Notes: generated by a model from the letters alone, not told the origin. DNA of 16,117 bases from an uncultured Collinsella sp. (GCA_900550835.1 URTP01000030.1:1-16117); one strand, 5' to 3'; positions 1-8,530 are shown, numbered from the stretch's first letter. A program made the numbers and translations.

Positions 1-1026
1 GCACACGTCGTGATACTCCACGGCGCCGGCAGTCACCTGCAGATCCGTAGCGCCCGGCTTGTCCTGGATATCCGGCGCGGTCGAGAGCACCTCGTCCATG
101 CGCTTAAAGCCGGCGATGGCCTTCTGATACGTTTCGGCCGAATTGACGAGTGTCTCGAGCGGCGTGCAGAACAGCGAAATATAGAGTGCAAAGGTCGCCA
201 TATCGACCGCCTGCAGCTGTCCCTGGGCGACCAGCCAGCCGCCCAGCAGCACCACGATCACATAGAGCACACCCGAGAGCAGGCCATACGTCGCGGTATA
301 GACGCCCATGGCGTGATACATGTTCTCCTTGGACGAAAGATAGCGATTGTTGGAGGCGCGGAACTTGAAGCGCTCGGTCTCCTCATTGGCAAAGCTCTTG
401 ACCACGCGCATGCCCGCCAGCGAATCCTGCAGCTGCGCATTGATGCCGCTGATCTTTTTGCGGTTGTCGCTAAAGACCTCGCGCATGCGCATGTTCTGCC
501 AAAACATGATGACCGAAAACGCTGCTGTCACCGCAGCCATGGCAAGCGCCAGCACCGGGGCGATGGTAAAGAGGATCACAAACGAGCCGATAATCTCGAT
601 GCCGCAGATGATGATCCACTCGGGCACGTGGTGCGCCGCCTCGCAGATATCGAACAGGTCGTTGACCACGCGGCTCATCATGTCGCCCGAGCTGTTACGG
701 TCGAAGTACGCAAAGCTAAAGCGCTCATACTGGTCGAACAGGTCCTCGCGCATCTTGGACTCCATGCGCGCACCCATCACGTGACCCCAATAGCTCACAA
801 AATAGCGGCAGGCGCAGCGGATGACATACATCAGCACCAAACCTACCGCGATCATACCGAGCGCCTGCATAATGGCAGCATGACCCTGGGTAAACAGCCC
901 ACCGGTCAAATTGCGCAGAATAATAGGAAACGCAAGGTCAATGGCGGCAAGCACCAGAGCACAAACAGTATCAGCAACAAAAAGCCCCATCTGGGACCTG
1001 TAGTAAGAAAGAAACCTCTTCAGCAT
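1..1026 (-). CDS. ABC transporter half-exporter, N-terminal membrane domain (partial, runs off the left edge)
   Basis: Only the first ~342 residues are visible; the gene continues beyond base 1. They form the transmembrane domain of an ABCB/MsbA-type exporter: hydrophobic segments near residues 14-35, 53-75, 137-180 and 245-300, plus the family signature around residues 107-123 (YFDRNSSGDMMSRVVND). The visible part ends as the ATP-binding domain begins (VEYHDVC), so Walker A, signature and Walker B are not seen. The family normally works as a homo- or heterodimer, and substrate cannot be inferred. I place the start at 1026 (MLKRFLSYY) because exporters of this type usually begin this way and TAAGGTGAT lies just upstream. 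An in-frame ATG at 1125 has a better-looking AGGAGG seven bases ahead and would add 33 residues unlike the family. It follows the NUDIX gene on the same strand, about 185 bases away. Confidence 0.85.
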   Translation of the reverse strand, partial: MLKRFLSYYRSQMGLFVADTVCALVLAAIDLAFPIILRNLTGGLFTQGHAAIMQALGMIAVGLVLMYVIRCACRYFVSYWGHVMGARMESKMREDLFDQYERFSFAYFDRNSSGDMMSRVVNDLFDICEAAHHVPEWIIICGIEIIGSFVILFTIAPVLALAMAAVTAAFSVIMFWQNMRMREVFSDNRKKISGINAQLQDSLAGMRVVKSFANEETERFKFRASNNRYLSSKENMYHAMGVYTATYGLLSGVLYVIVVLLGGWLVAQGQLQAVDMATFALYISLFCTPLETLVNSAETYQKAIAGFKRMDEVLSTAPDIQDKPGATDLQVTAGAVEYHDVC

Positions 1027-1035
1027 AATCACCTT

Positions 1036-1208
1036 ACGCGGTTTTACCAAACCGCGTTTCGTCTCGACGCTGCAAGTGCTCCATTTGGACAATCTGGCCT
1101 TCAATCGTCGGTCGCGTATATCCATACGCTTCCCTCCTCTTTTGGGCCACCTTGTCTCAAATGGAGCACTTTCGCTGACTTACACAAACCTGCGGGATCA
1201 TCCCCGCT
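1036..1208. repeat. Symmetric inverted-repeat region in the ABC transporter leader
   Basis: A perfect 14-bp inverted repeat (AAGTGCTCCATTTG at 1074-1087, CAAATGGAGCACTT at 1158-1171) flanks a 70-base centre. That centre holds the AGGAGG and the alternative ATG at 1125. Outside each arm is a hairpin: 1036-1057 (ACGCGGTTT stem, loop TACC) and 1193-1208 (GCGGG stem). The 1036-1057 hairpin sits nine bases before the preferred transporter start. The layout could be an operator pair, an RNA switch or a small dispersed repeat; the sequence alone does not decide. Confidence 0.7.
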
Positions 1209-1210
1209 CG

Positions 1211-1906
1211 TTAAAGCTCCGCACCCCCAAGGCGATGCGCGATGCTGTCGCAGGCCAAGGCGCCCACGACGGTCTTGGCGTCTTCGATCTTGCCGTCGAG
1301 CACGGCGTCGATCAGCTCGTGCAGCGGCACCAGGTCAACGTTGACAAACTCGTCATCGTCGGGGTTGGGCGCATCAAACTCCAACTTGGTAGCCAAGTAG
1401 ATGTGAATGATCTCGTCGCAAAAACCGCAGGACGTGACAATCGACGTCAAAAAGCGAATGCGATCAGCCCTAAAGCCCGTCTCCTCATGCAGCTCGCGTT
1501 TGGCGCAATCGAGCGGGTCCTCGCCTGGATCGAGCTTGCCGGCGGGAATCTCGACCGTCACGCGGTCGATAGCGGTGCGGTACTGACGCACCAGTACGAT
1601 CTTGCCGCTCTCGGTCAGCGCTACAACGGCCGCCGCACCCGGATGGCGAACGATATCGCGGGCGCTGCGGCGACCGTTGGGCAGCTCAACCTCAAGACGG
1701 TGGACGTCGAGGATCTTGCCCTTCCAGGCGCACTCCTCCGAAAGAATCTTCTCGTGCAGCTCGGCATCGTGCGGGTCGTCGTCGCCCAGCACCAGCGCCG
1801 GCTCGTCAGCGACCTCGCCGCCAGGCTCGCCCTCGGCGTGCCCATACATGCGGCTGCCCTCTTCAACGATCTGCGCATCCACGAGCTCTTCGTTCTTCTC
1901 GTCCAT
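1211..1906 (-). CDS. NUDIX hydrolase, ADP-ribose pyrophosphatase type
   Basis: A 231-residue protein with a complete NUDIX box at about residues 123-145 (GKLDPGE...REL.EETGF), matching Gx5Ex7REUXEEXGU. The glutamates bind the catalytic metal. The stretch ahead of the box (IVLVRQYR, then VEIPAGKLDPGE) is typical of NudF/ADP-ribose pyrophosphatases, which cleave ADP-ribose to AMP and ribose-5-phosphate. The first ~55 residues are an acidic extension not needed for the fold. I chose the ATG at 1906, which has AGAGGA nine bases upstream; the ATG at 1915 abuts the same SD and is less likely. It starts 21 bases after the purD stop, so it is probably in the purD operon. The exact substrate is uncertain. 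Confidence 0.9.
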   Translation of the reverse strand: MDEKNEELVDAQIVEEGSRMYGHAEGEPGGEVADEPALVLGDDDPHDAELHEKILSEECAWKGKILDVHRLEVELPNGRRSARDIVRHPGAAAVVALTESGKIVLVRQYRTAIDRVTVEIPAGKLDPGEDPLDCAKRELHEETGFRADRIRFLTSIVTSCGFCDEIIHIYLATKLEFDAPNPDDDEFVNVDLVPLHELIDAVLDGKIEDAKTVVGALACDSIAHRLGGAEL

Positions 1907-1927
1907 CCGTCTCATTCCTCTCGGATT

Positions 1928-3232
1928 TTAGGCATCCCAGGCGTCGCGGCCGCGCAGCGCGCGCAGGCCGATGTCGTGGCGCAGGGTCTTGCCTTCAAAA
2001 TCAATCTTCTCGCAGGCCTCGTAGGCAAGGTTGCGAGCGTTCTCGAACGTGTCACCCAGAGCGGTTACGGCAAGCACGCGGCCGCCGTTGGTCACGAGCT
2101 GGCCATCCACCACGGCGGTGCCCGCGTGGTACACGGTCACGTTCTCCATGGCCTCGGCATCCTCAATACCAGTGATGACCTTGCCCTTCTCGTAGCTGCC
2201 GGGATAGCCCGCGCTCGTCAGGACAACGGCCACGGCCCACTCGTCACGCCAGTCGAGCTCAATCTGATCGAGCTCGCAGTTGGCGCAGGCGAGCATGACC
2301 TCAACCAGGTCGTTCTTAAGGCGCGGCAGCACGACCTGCGTCTCGGGGTCGCCAAAGCGGGCATTGAACTCCAGCACCTTGGGGCCGGCAGGCGTGAGCA
2401 TAAAGCCGCCATACAGGCAGCCGCGGTAGTCGATGCCCTCGGCAGCAAGCTCGGCAACGGTCTGCTCCATGACCGCCACCATGGTGGCGTGCTCCTCGTC
2501 GGTCACGATGGGCACCGGGCTGTAGACGCCCATGCCGCCGGTGTTGGGTCCCTTGTCGCCCTCGAGGGCGCGCTTGTGGTCCTGCGAGGTGGCCATGGGG
2601 CGCACGGTCTTGCCGTCGGTAAAGGCGAGCAGTGAGCACTCGGGACCAACGAGCATCTCCTCGATAACCACGGTGTTGCCGGCATCGCCAAAGGTGCCGC
2701 CAAAGCACTCGCGCACGGCCTCCTCGGCCTGCTCAAGTTCGGTCGCCACGATAACGCCCTTGCCCGCGGCAAGGCCGTCGGCCTTCACGACCAGCGGAGC
2801 GCCCTGCTCGCGCACGTAGGCGAGAGCCGAAGCCTCGTCGGTAAACGAACCATAGGCTGCCGTCGGAATGCCCGCACGCTCCATGAGCTGCTTGGAGAAC
2901 AGCTTGGAGCCCTCCATCTGGGCGCCCTCGGCACCCGGGCCAAAGCAGGGAATACCCGCCGCGCGCACGGCGTCGGCCACGCCCGCCACGAGCGGAGCCT
3001 CGGGGCCAATTACCACGAGTCCGCATCCGTGGCTCTGCGCAAACGCCGCCACGGCCGCAGGATCGCAGTCGTCGAGAACAACGTTCTCGCCGCAGCTCGC
3101 GGTGCCGCCGTTGCCCGGCGCGATGTAGAGCTTGCCGGCGCGCGGTGATGCTGCGAGCTTAGCTGCCAAAGCATGCTCACGGCCGCCGCTGCCCAACAAC
3201 AGGATGTCGATGGTTTGAGTGTCCGCCTTCAA
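1928..3232 (-). CDS. purD: Phosphoribosylamine-glycine ligase (GAR synthetase)
   Basis: Joins glycine to 5-phosphoribosylamine using ATP, the second step of de novo purine synthesis, in the cytosol. The 434-residue product has the N-terminal GSGGREHA motif (about residues 14-21), the ATP-grasp segment KADGLAAGKGVIVA, the GGMGVYSP loop and the C-terminal EFNARFGDPETQ signature, all at usual positions; the family is normally 420-430 residues. I start it at the TTG at 3232 because AGGAGG lies five bases ahead and the GARS fold begins at once. The frame is open further upstream, but that stretch is unrelated to the family and crosses the purA-purD stem-loop. It lies downstream of purA and upstream of the NUDIX gene, so it is probably cotranscribed with one or both. 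Confidence 0.96.
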   Translation of the reverse strand: MKADTQTIDILLLGSGGREHALAAKLAASPRAGKLYIAPGNGGTASCGENVVLDDCDPAAVAAFAQSHGCGLVVIGPEAPLVAGVADAVRAAGIPCFGPGAEGAQMEGSKLFSKQLMERAGIPTAAYGSFTDEASALAYVREQGAPLVVKADGLAAGKGVIVATELEQAEEAVRECFGGTFGDAGNTVVIEEMLVGPECSLLAFTDGKTVRPMATSQDHKRALEGDKGPNTGGMGVYSPVPIVTDEEHATMVAVMEQTVAELAAEGIDYRGCLYGGFMLTPAGPKVLEFNARFGDPETQVVLPRLKNDLVEVMLACANCELDQIELDWRDEWAVAVVLTSAGYPGSYEKGKVITGIEDAEAMENVTVYHAGTAVVDGQLVTNGGRVLAVTALGDTFENARNLAYEACEKIDFEGKTLRHDIGLRALRGRDAWDA

Positions 3233-3237
3233 GGATG

Positions 3238-3243
3238 CCTCCT
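3238..3243 (-). promoter_or_regulatory. Ribosome binding site fixing the purD TTG start
   Basis: AGGAGG on the minus strand, five bases before the TTG at 3230-3232. No ATG or GTG near the conserved N-terminus has a comparable site, so this decides the start. Confidence 0.75.
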
Positions 3244-3286
3244 CTATGGATGAATGGCCCGCTCCGCGCGAGCCCTTTGCAAGCAA

Positions 3287-3328
3287 ATATACCCCTCGGC
3301 CGCCCGTCCGGGCTGCAAAGGGGTATAT
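3287..3328 (-). terminator. Compound stem-loop between purA and purD
   Basis: A perfect 10-bp stem (ATATACCCCT / AGGGGTATAT) encloses a GC-rich inner hairpin (GCCCG / CGGGC), 22 bases after the purA stop. On the minus strand it is followed by only a short, broken T run (TTTGCTTGC). It is therefore a weak terminator, an attenuator or an mRNA-stabilising structure rather than a clear Rho-independent stop. Confidence 0.5.
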
Positions 3329-3350
3329 CGCAATAACCAAATAGTCCCGA

Positions 3351-4637
<1,287 letters not shown>

Positions 4638-4703
4638 GTTTACTCCTTACATTCATGGACTGTCTACGCGCCACGCCGGCACGCAGAAGCACAAAACATT
4701 CCC

Positions 4704-4732
4704 AGTATACCCGTGCAACGGGCGCCTGTCCT
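4704..4732 (-). promoter_or_regulatory. Predicted purA promoter with a dyad in the spacer
   Basis: On the minus strand, AGGACA (-35, 4727-4732) is 17 bases from a perfect TATACT (-10, 4704-4709). The spacer carries the dyad CCCGT-TGC-ACGGG (4710-4722), a natural repressor site or a small hairpin. The -35 box overlaps the dnaB stop codon. The start point would be near 4697, giving a leader of about 60 bases. Confidence 0.55.
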
Positions 4733-6122
4733 ACTCCTCGGCATGTGCCCCATCAAGCTCATAGAACTTGGTGGATGCCGGCAGGAACATCAGGTCGACG
4801 TCGCCGATCGGGCCCGAACGGTTCTTGGCCACGACGATACGCGTAACGCCCTCGTCGGGTCGATCGTCGCGCGAGGCTTCGGCCTCGTCGGCGGAGCGGT
4901 CCAAGAACATGACGATATCGGCGTCCTGCTCGATGGAGCCCGATTCACGAAGGTCGGAAAGCTGCGGGCGCTTGCCGGTACGGGATTCGACCTGACGCGA
5001 GAGCTGTGACAGCGCGATGAGCGGGATCTTGAGCTCCTTGGCCATAATCTTAAGACCACGCGACATCTCCGAAACCTCGACGGTACGGCTCTCGGAGCGG
5101 CGTCCCGGTGGAGGACTCACCAGCTGCAGGTAGTCCAAAATGATGATTGCCTTTTCCTTGTTATGGAGCATGCGGCGGCTCTTGGCGCGAATCTCAGTCA
5201 CTGTGGTGCCGGGCGTATCGTCAATCAGAATATCGAGCTTGGACAAGGTCTGCGTGGCCTCGTTGATATTGGCCCACTGCTCGGGGCTAATGCGGCCCAT
5301 GCGGAAGTCACTGATCGAGATCATGGCGTAGGCGCAAATCAGACGCTGGGCAATTTCCTTGCCCGACATCTCCAGTGAGAAGAAGCCGACGGTATAACCA
5401 GCAGCGGCAGCGTTAAGTGCCAGGTTCAGAGCGAACGACGTCTTACCCACGGCAGGACGGGCGCCGATGATGATGAGCTGGCCTTCGCGAAAACCCATGA
5501 GCATGCGGTCGAGCGACGGGAAACCCGTGGGCACGCCCGCAGCCTGGCCGCCGGCCTGGCATACTTCCTCGGCCTCGTTATAGGCCTCGACCATAAACTC
5601 GGTCAACGTCTTGTAGCTCGACTTGACCTCGCGCGCCGTGACCTTGAGCAGCTTGCTCTCGGCCAGCTCCACGACCTCCTTGGTGTCGGTAGGGGCGTTA
5701 TAGGCCAGCGCGTTGATCTCGTTGGTGGCACCGATCAGCTCGCGCAGCATCGAGTCGCGACGGACGATGGCGGCATGGTGCTGCCAGTTGACGAGCGACA
5801 GGGTCTGACCCATCAGCTCCAAAATGTAGGCCTCGCCGCCCACGGCATCGAGCTTGTTGATGCTTCGCAGGTAATCGATCAGCGAGATGGAGTCGATGGG
5901 AATGCGGCTGTTGTACATATCGACCATCGCGGTATAGATGGTCTTATGAATGGGCCGGTAGAAGTCATCGGGCTGCAGCTCGACCTGGGCTTCTTCGACC
6001 ACCTCGGGCGATAGCAGCATAGCGGCCAGTACATTGGCCTCTGCATCTTGGTTTTGGGGAAGACCCAACTTTGAGCCGCGGTCCTCAACCGTCAGCCCGG
6101 TCTCCCTATCGTCATATGCCAT
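4731..6122 (-). CDS. dnaB: Replicative DNA helicase
   Basis: The hexameric 5'-3' helicase that unwinds DNA at the replication fork and recruits primase. The 463-residue product has the N-terminal DnaB domain (LPQNQDAEANVLAAML, about residues 21-36, is the usual opening) and a RecA-like C-terminal domain. Walker A is GARPAVGKT (about 220-228), Walker B is IIILDYLQLV (about 326-335), followed by the LSQLSRQVE and LRESGSIEQDAD motifs. I see no intein, although DnaB is a common host. I chose the ATG at 6122, five bases after GAGGA; in-frame ATGs at 6128 and 6134 lack an SD. It follows the rplI terminator, so it probably has its own promoter in 6135-6275, where I could not identify one confidently. 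Confidence 0.97.
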   Translation of the reverse strand: MAYDDRETGLTVEDRGSKLGLPQNQDAEANVLAAMLLSPEVVEEAQVELQPDDFYRPIHKTIYTAMVDMYNSRIPIDSISLIDYLRSINKLDAVGGEAYILELMGQTLSLVNWQHHAAIVRRDSMLRELIGATNEINALAYNAPTDTKEVVELAESKLLKVTAREVKSSYKTLTEFMVEAYNEAEEVCQAGGQAAGVPTGFPSLDRMLMGFREGQLIIIGARPAVGKTSFALNLALNAAAAGYTVGFFSLEMSGKEIAQRLICAYAMISISDFRMGRISPEQWANINEATQTLSKLDILIDDTPGTTVTEIRAKSRRMLHNKEKAIIILDYLQLVSPPPGRRSESRTVEVSEMSRGLKIMAKELKIPLIALSQLSRQVESRTGKRPQLSDLRESGSIEQDADIVMFLDRSADEAEASRDDRPDEGVTRIVVAKNRSGPIGDVDLMFLPASTKFYELDGAHAEE

Positions 6123-6275
6123 GAGCATCCTCATTCATATCGCTTGCGAGCATCCATAGTATCAGCCACGGTCCCAAAACGCGCCGCGCGCCGCCAATCA
6201 TCACCGAACCAAACGGATGAACGGTCCTGTATATAGGACTTCGACGCAACGTTCACCATGACACTCACTCAGCGC

Positions 6276-6313
6276 AAAAAACAAAAAGGACGCCCCGGTT
6301 TCCCAGAGCGCCC
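6276..6313 (-). terminator. Rho-independent terminator of the rpsF-ssb-rpsR-rplI operon
   Basis: On the minus strand an 11-bp stem (GGGCGCTCTGG pairing with CCGGGGCGTCC, with three G-U pairs) is closed by a GAAA tetraloop and followed by TTTTTGTTTTTT. It lies 34 bases after the rplI stop and separates the ribosomal operon from dnaB. Confidence 0.93.
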
Positions 6314-6347
6314 TTCTTAGAACAAGATTGTTGCGTTGCAGCAAATG

Positions 6348-6887
6348 CTACTCGGCAGCAGCCTCAGTCTCGACCTCGGCGGTCTCGGCCTCGGCGACCT
6401 CAGCGGCCTCCTCGACCTCAGCCTCGGCAGCGAGCTCCTCGGCGGTAACGCCGACGAGAACGACAACCTCGGCCTTGATCTCGCGGTACAGCGAGATGGC
6501 AACGGTGTGGGCACCGGCAACCTTGATGGGCTTACCGAGCTCGACGCGCTTGCGGTCGATGTCCATACCGAGCTGAGCCTTGATGGCGTCAGCGATCATA
6601 GCGGCGGTAACGGAGCCAAAGAGGATGCCCTCGTCGCCGACCTTGACGTCAACGGTGACTGTCTTGCCCTCGAAGGCAACCTTGGTCTCGTTGGCGGTAG
6701 CCAGACGGACGGCCTCACGCTTGGCGATGTTGTTGCGCCGCTCGTCAAGCTGCTTGAGGTTGCCCTTGGTGGCGGCAACAGCGAGCTTCTTGGGGAACAG
6801 GAAGTTCTCAGCGTAACCCTGAGCGACCTCTACGACGTCACCCTCGCCGCCCTTGCCCTTGATCTCATCGAGAAGAATAACCTTCAT
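6348..6887 (-). CDS. rplI: Large-subunit ribosomal protein bL9 with a long acidic tail
   Basis: bL9 binds 23S rRNA near the base of the L1 stalk. The N-terminal signature is clear (MKVILLDEIKGKGGEGDVVE, then VAQGYAENFLFPKKLA, residues 1-36), followed by the long connecting helix and the C-terminal domain to about residue 147. Usual length is about 148-150; this protein has 179. The extra 32 residues (148-179) consist almost wholly of Glu and Ala, with Val and Thr, including 13 Glu and no Lys or Arg. The ATG at 6887 has GGGAG seven bases upstream and follows the rpsR stop by 15 bases. It is the last gene before the operon terminator. Confidence 0.97.
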   Translation of the reverse strand: MKVILLDEIKGKGGEGDVVEVAQGYAENFLFPKKLAVAATKGNLKQLDERRNNIAKREAVRLATANETKVAFEGKTVTVDVKVGDEGILFGSVTAAMIADAIKAQLGMDIDRKRVELGKPIKVAGAHTVAISLYREIKAEVVVLVGVTAEELAAEAEVEEAAEVAEAETAEVETEAAAE

Positions 6888-6902
6888 GATGCGTCTCCCT
6901 TC

Positions 6903-7169
6903 TTAGCCGCGGTCGCGGTTGCCACGAGAGGAAACCACGGGGACGGTGTACGGCAGGAGAGCCATCTCGCGGGCGCGCTTGATGGCGTTGGCGATGTCAT
7001 GCTGATGCTGCGTGCAAGCGCCAGTGACGCGACGGGGCTTGATCTTGCCACGGTCGGTCATGTACTTACGGAGAAGCTGAGTGTCCTTATAGTCGATGAA
7101 CTCAGTGTTCTCCTTGCAGAACTGGCAGTACTTACGACGCGGCTGACGTGCAGAAAAATCATTAGCCAT
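6903..7169 (-). CDS. rpsR: Small-subunit ribosomal protein bS18
   Basis: bS18 pairs with bS6 on the central platform of the 30S subunit. The 88-residue product has YCQFC (zinc-type CxxC), the IDYKDTQLLRKYMTDRGKIKPRR signature region and TGACTQHQHDIANAIKRAR, all diagnostic. The ATG at 7169 has AAAGG nine bases upstream; an open stretch further upstream is leader, not protein. It is 72 bases downstream of ssb. That gap includes a small stem-loop at 7194-7209 (CTTCGG stem, 4-base loop) with no T run. Retention of both cysteines suggests the zinc-binding (C+) form. Confidence 0.97.
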   Translation of the reverse strand: MANDFSARQPRRKYCQFCKENTEFIDYKDTQLLRKYMTDRGKIKPRRVTGACTQHQHDIANAIKRAREMALLPYTVPVVSSRGNRDRG

Positions 7170-7241
7170 GTCAAAATACCTTTCGTTTGGCAACTTCGGC
7201 GATCCGAAGCCGCCTCTCACTCAAAAATAGGTGAACAACCC

Positions 7242-7694
7242 TTAGAACGGGATGTCCTCATCGTAGACGTCGACCGCGGGCGGCGTAGCCACCGGTGCGG
7301 CAGGACGTGCTGCGGGCGCGGGAGCTGCGGGGGCGTAACCGCCCTGATCGTAGCCACCCTGGCCACCACGGGAGCTCATAAACTCGATCTCATCGACGAT
7401 GACCTCAAGCTTGCTCCGGCGCTGGCCATCGCGCTCCCAAGAGCTGTAGCGCAGCTTGCCCTCGATCGCGACCTTGTTTCCCTTTGCCAGGAAACGGCTC
7501 ACGGCCTCGGCGCGCGTGCCGAACATAGTGCAGTCGACAAAGTTGGGATAGTCCTCCCACTCGCCAGTCTGCGGGTTGCGGCGACGATCGTTCACGGCGA
7601 CGCCAAAGGACAGAACCTGGGTTCCGCCGGCGGTGGCGCGCAGCTCGGGATCACGCGTGAGGTTACCGGTGATGTTCACTCGATTGATGCTCAT
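7242..7694 (-). CDS. ssb: Single-stranded DNA-binding protein
   Basis: Coats single-stranded DNA during replication and repair and recruits partners through its tail. The 150-residue protein has the OB fold in about residues 1-105 (MSINRVNITGNLTRDPELR at the start, then FVDCTMFGTRAEAVSRFLAKG). A disordered Gly/Pro/Ala linker follows, ending in the acidic tip DEDIPF, which binds replication and repair partners. The ATG at 7694 follows AGAGGA by 11 bases, a long spacing. It lies between rpsF and rpsR, the standard arrangement that links replication with S6/S18 supply. Confidence 0.97.
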   Translation of the reverse strand: MSINRVNITGNLTRDPELRATAGGTQVLSFGVAVNDRRRNPQTGEWEDYPNFVDCTMFGTRAEAVSRFLAKGNKVAIEGKLRYSSWERDGQRRSKLEVIVDEIEFMSSRGGQGGYDQGGYAPAAPAPAARPAAPVATPPAVDVYDEDIPF

Positions 7695-7742
7695 AACTCA
7701 CTACTTCCTCTTGGGGCACAAGCCCAGTCCAAAACGACAGTC

Positions 7743-8036
7743 TTACTCCTGGTCGTCGCGACGGACGATCATGTGGCGGACCACAGCGTCGGTGATGCGC
7801 AGGACGCGATCAAGCTCGGCGATCTGGGTAGGATCTGCGTGGAAGTTGATGAGGGTGTAGTCACCATCGGTGAGGTCGTTGATCTCGTAGGCGAGCTTGC
7901 GCTTGCCCCACTCGTCAACGGAGTCGACCTTGCCAGCGCCCTCAGCGATCGTGGTATCGATACGCTTCATAACAGCGAGACGAGTCTCGGGGTCGAGCGA
8001 CGGGTCAACAAAGAACAGCAGTTCATAAGCCTTCAT
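7743..8036 (-). CDS. rpsF: Small-subunit ribosomal protein bS6
   Basis: bS6 binds the 30S platform as a heterodimer with bS18. The 97-residue product begins MKAYELLFFVDPSLDPETR and contains WGKRKLAYEINDLTDGDYTLINFHAD, the family core. The ATG at 8036 sits seven bases after a perfect AGGAGG, extended to AGGAGGTGA. It is the first gene of the rpsF-ssb-rpsR-rplI operon. Its leader carries a hairpin whose loop can pair with this SD (see 8042-8091), suggesting autoregulation. Confidence 0.97.
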   Translation of the reverse strand: MKAYELLFFVDPSLDPETRLAVMKRIDTTIAEGAGKVDSVDEWGKRKLAYEINDLTDGDYTLINFHADPTQIAELDRVLRITDAVVRHMIVRRDDQE

Positions 8037-8041
8037 ATTGT

Positions 8042-8091
8042 CACCTCCTCTGGGCAAATGTGGCTTCAGGTCGTGAAGGTGCGCCTGAAGC
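8042..8091 (-). promoter_or_regulatory. rpsF leader hairpin with a loop complementary to the SD
   Basis: An 8-bp stem (GCTTCAGG / CCTGAAGC; plus-strand 8063-8070 and 8084-8091) encloses a 13-base loop. The loop's CACCTTC (8075-8081) is complementary over seven bases, one a G-U pair, to GGAGGTG of the rpsF SD (8042-8048). This would form a pseudoknot that blocks the SD. bS6-bS18 autoregulation through the rpsF leader is known in several phyla; I see no clear match to the published motif, so the mechanism here is inference. Confidence 0.55.
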
Positions 8092-8107
8092 AGGAAAAGA
8101 CTTGGTA

Positions 8108-8136
8108 ATAATATCTTTCAACCTCCCAGGCTGCAA
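8108..8136 (-). promoter_or_regulatory. Predicted promoter of the rpsF-ssb-rpsR-rplI operon
   Basis: On the minus strand, TTGCAG (8131-8136) is 17 bases from TATTAT (8108-8113). The expected start is near 8100, giving a leader of about 64 bases that includes the SD-complementary hairpin. Confidence 0.75.
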
Positions 8137-8486
8137 GAATATGCAGCTACAACCTCATGACCTCCACATATGTCCATACTCACACGGCACTTCATGCGTC
8201 TTCCAACCAAATGCTGACCAAATGCTTGACGGAACTGTGGACAAGATACGGCGCTGCGGATACAAACCAAATCAAACCGCAGGTCAGCAATTGCAAGGCT
8301 GTGGTCGCGAAATGCATACCAGTGGTTCACAACACCGTTCAAATATTTCTAAAATTGGTGCGGCGTCGTTTATAAATACCCATTTTGAACAATTTGCCGC
8401 ATGCAGTCATGCTGGTCAGAGCCCGTTTTTGGCCTCCTAGATCCCGTCACGAAGCCAAGCGTTTCAAAAAATGCCAACTTTTCTGT
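8137..8486. other. Non-coding stretch between the rpsF promoter and the tRNA-Ser promoter
   Basis: No convincing gene on either strand; the short open frames lack SDs and recognisable content. Visible signals are a tandem 11-base repeat ACCAAATGCTG/ACCAAATGCTT (8206-8226), a single DnaA-box-like TTGTCCACA on the minus strand (8236-8244), and an AT-rich patch around 8340-8395. One box is not enough to call an origin. Confidence 0.6.
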
Positions 8487-8514
8487 TTGCACTTTGCGAT
8501 TCCTCGTGTATACT
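8487..8514 (+). promoter_or_regulatory. Predicted promoter of the tRNA-Ser pair
   Basis: TTGCAC (8487-8492), a 16-base spacer, then TATACT (8509-8514), ending 16 bases before the tRNA-Ser(GGA) 5' end. An A/T-rich tract lies just upstream. Confidence 0.8.
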
Positions 8515-8530
8515 GACTTTCGCATTTAAC

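Noticed and set aside
10..2635. Plus-strand open frames opposite the ABC transporter, NUDIX and purD genes
   Set aside because: These are antisense shadows; the minus-strand frames carry the family motifs.
4638..4730. Purine riboswitch ahead of purA
   Set aside because: The leader is short and shows no three-way junction or conserved purine-aptamer core; only a small dyad is seen.
6336..8108. Plus-strand open frame of 590 codons opposite rplI, rpsR, ssb and rpsF
   Set aside because: The opposite strand encodes four unmistakable conserved proteins with proper SDs; this frame has no recognisable content.
8206..8226. CRISPR or iteron array
   Set aside because: Only two adjacent 11-base copies exist, with no spacers and no further repeats.
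8118..8440. Small genes in the gap upstream of rpsF
   Set aside because: The candidate frames lack ribosome binding sites, overlap the rpsF promoter or each other, and resemble no protein family.
8137..8486. Possible replication origin
   Set aside because: Only one DnaA-box-like TTGTCCACA and one tandem 11-base repeat are visible; there is no box cluster, and neither dnaA nor dnaN is nearby.
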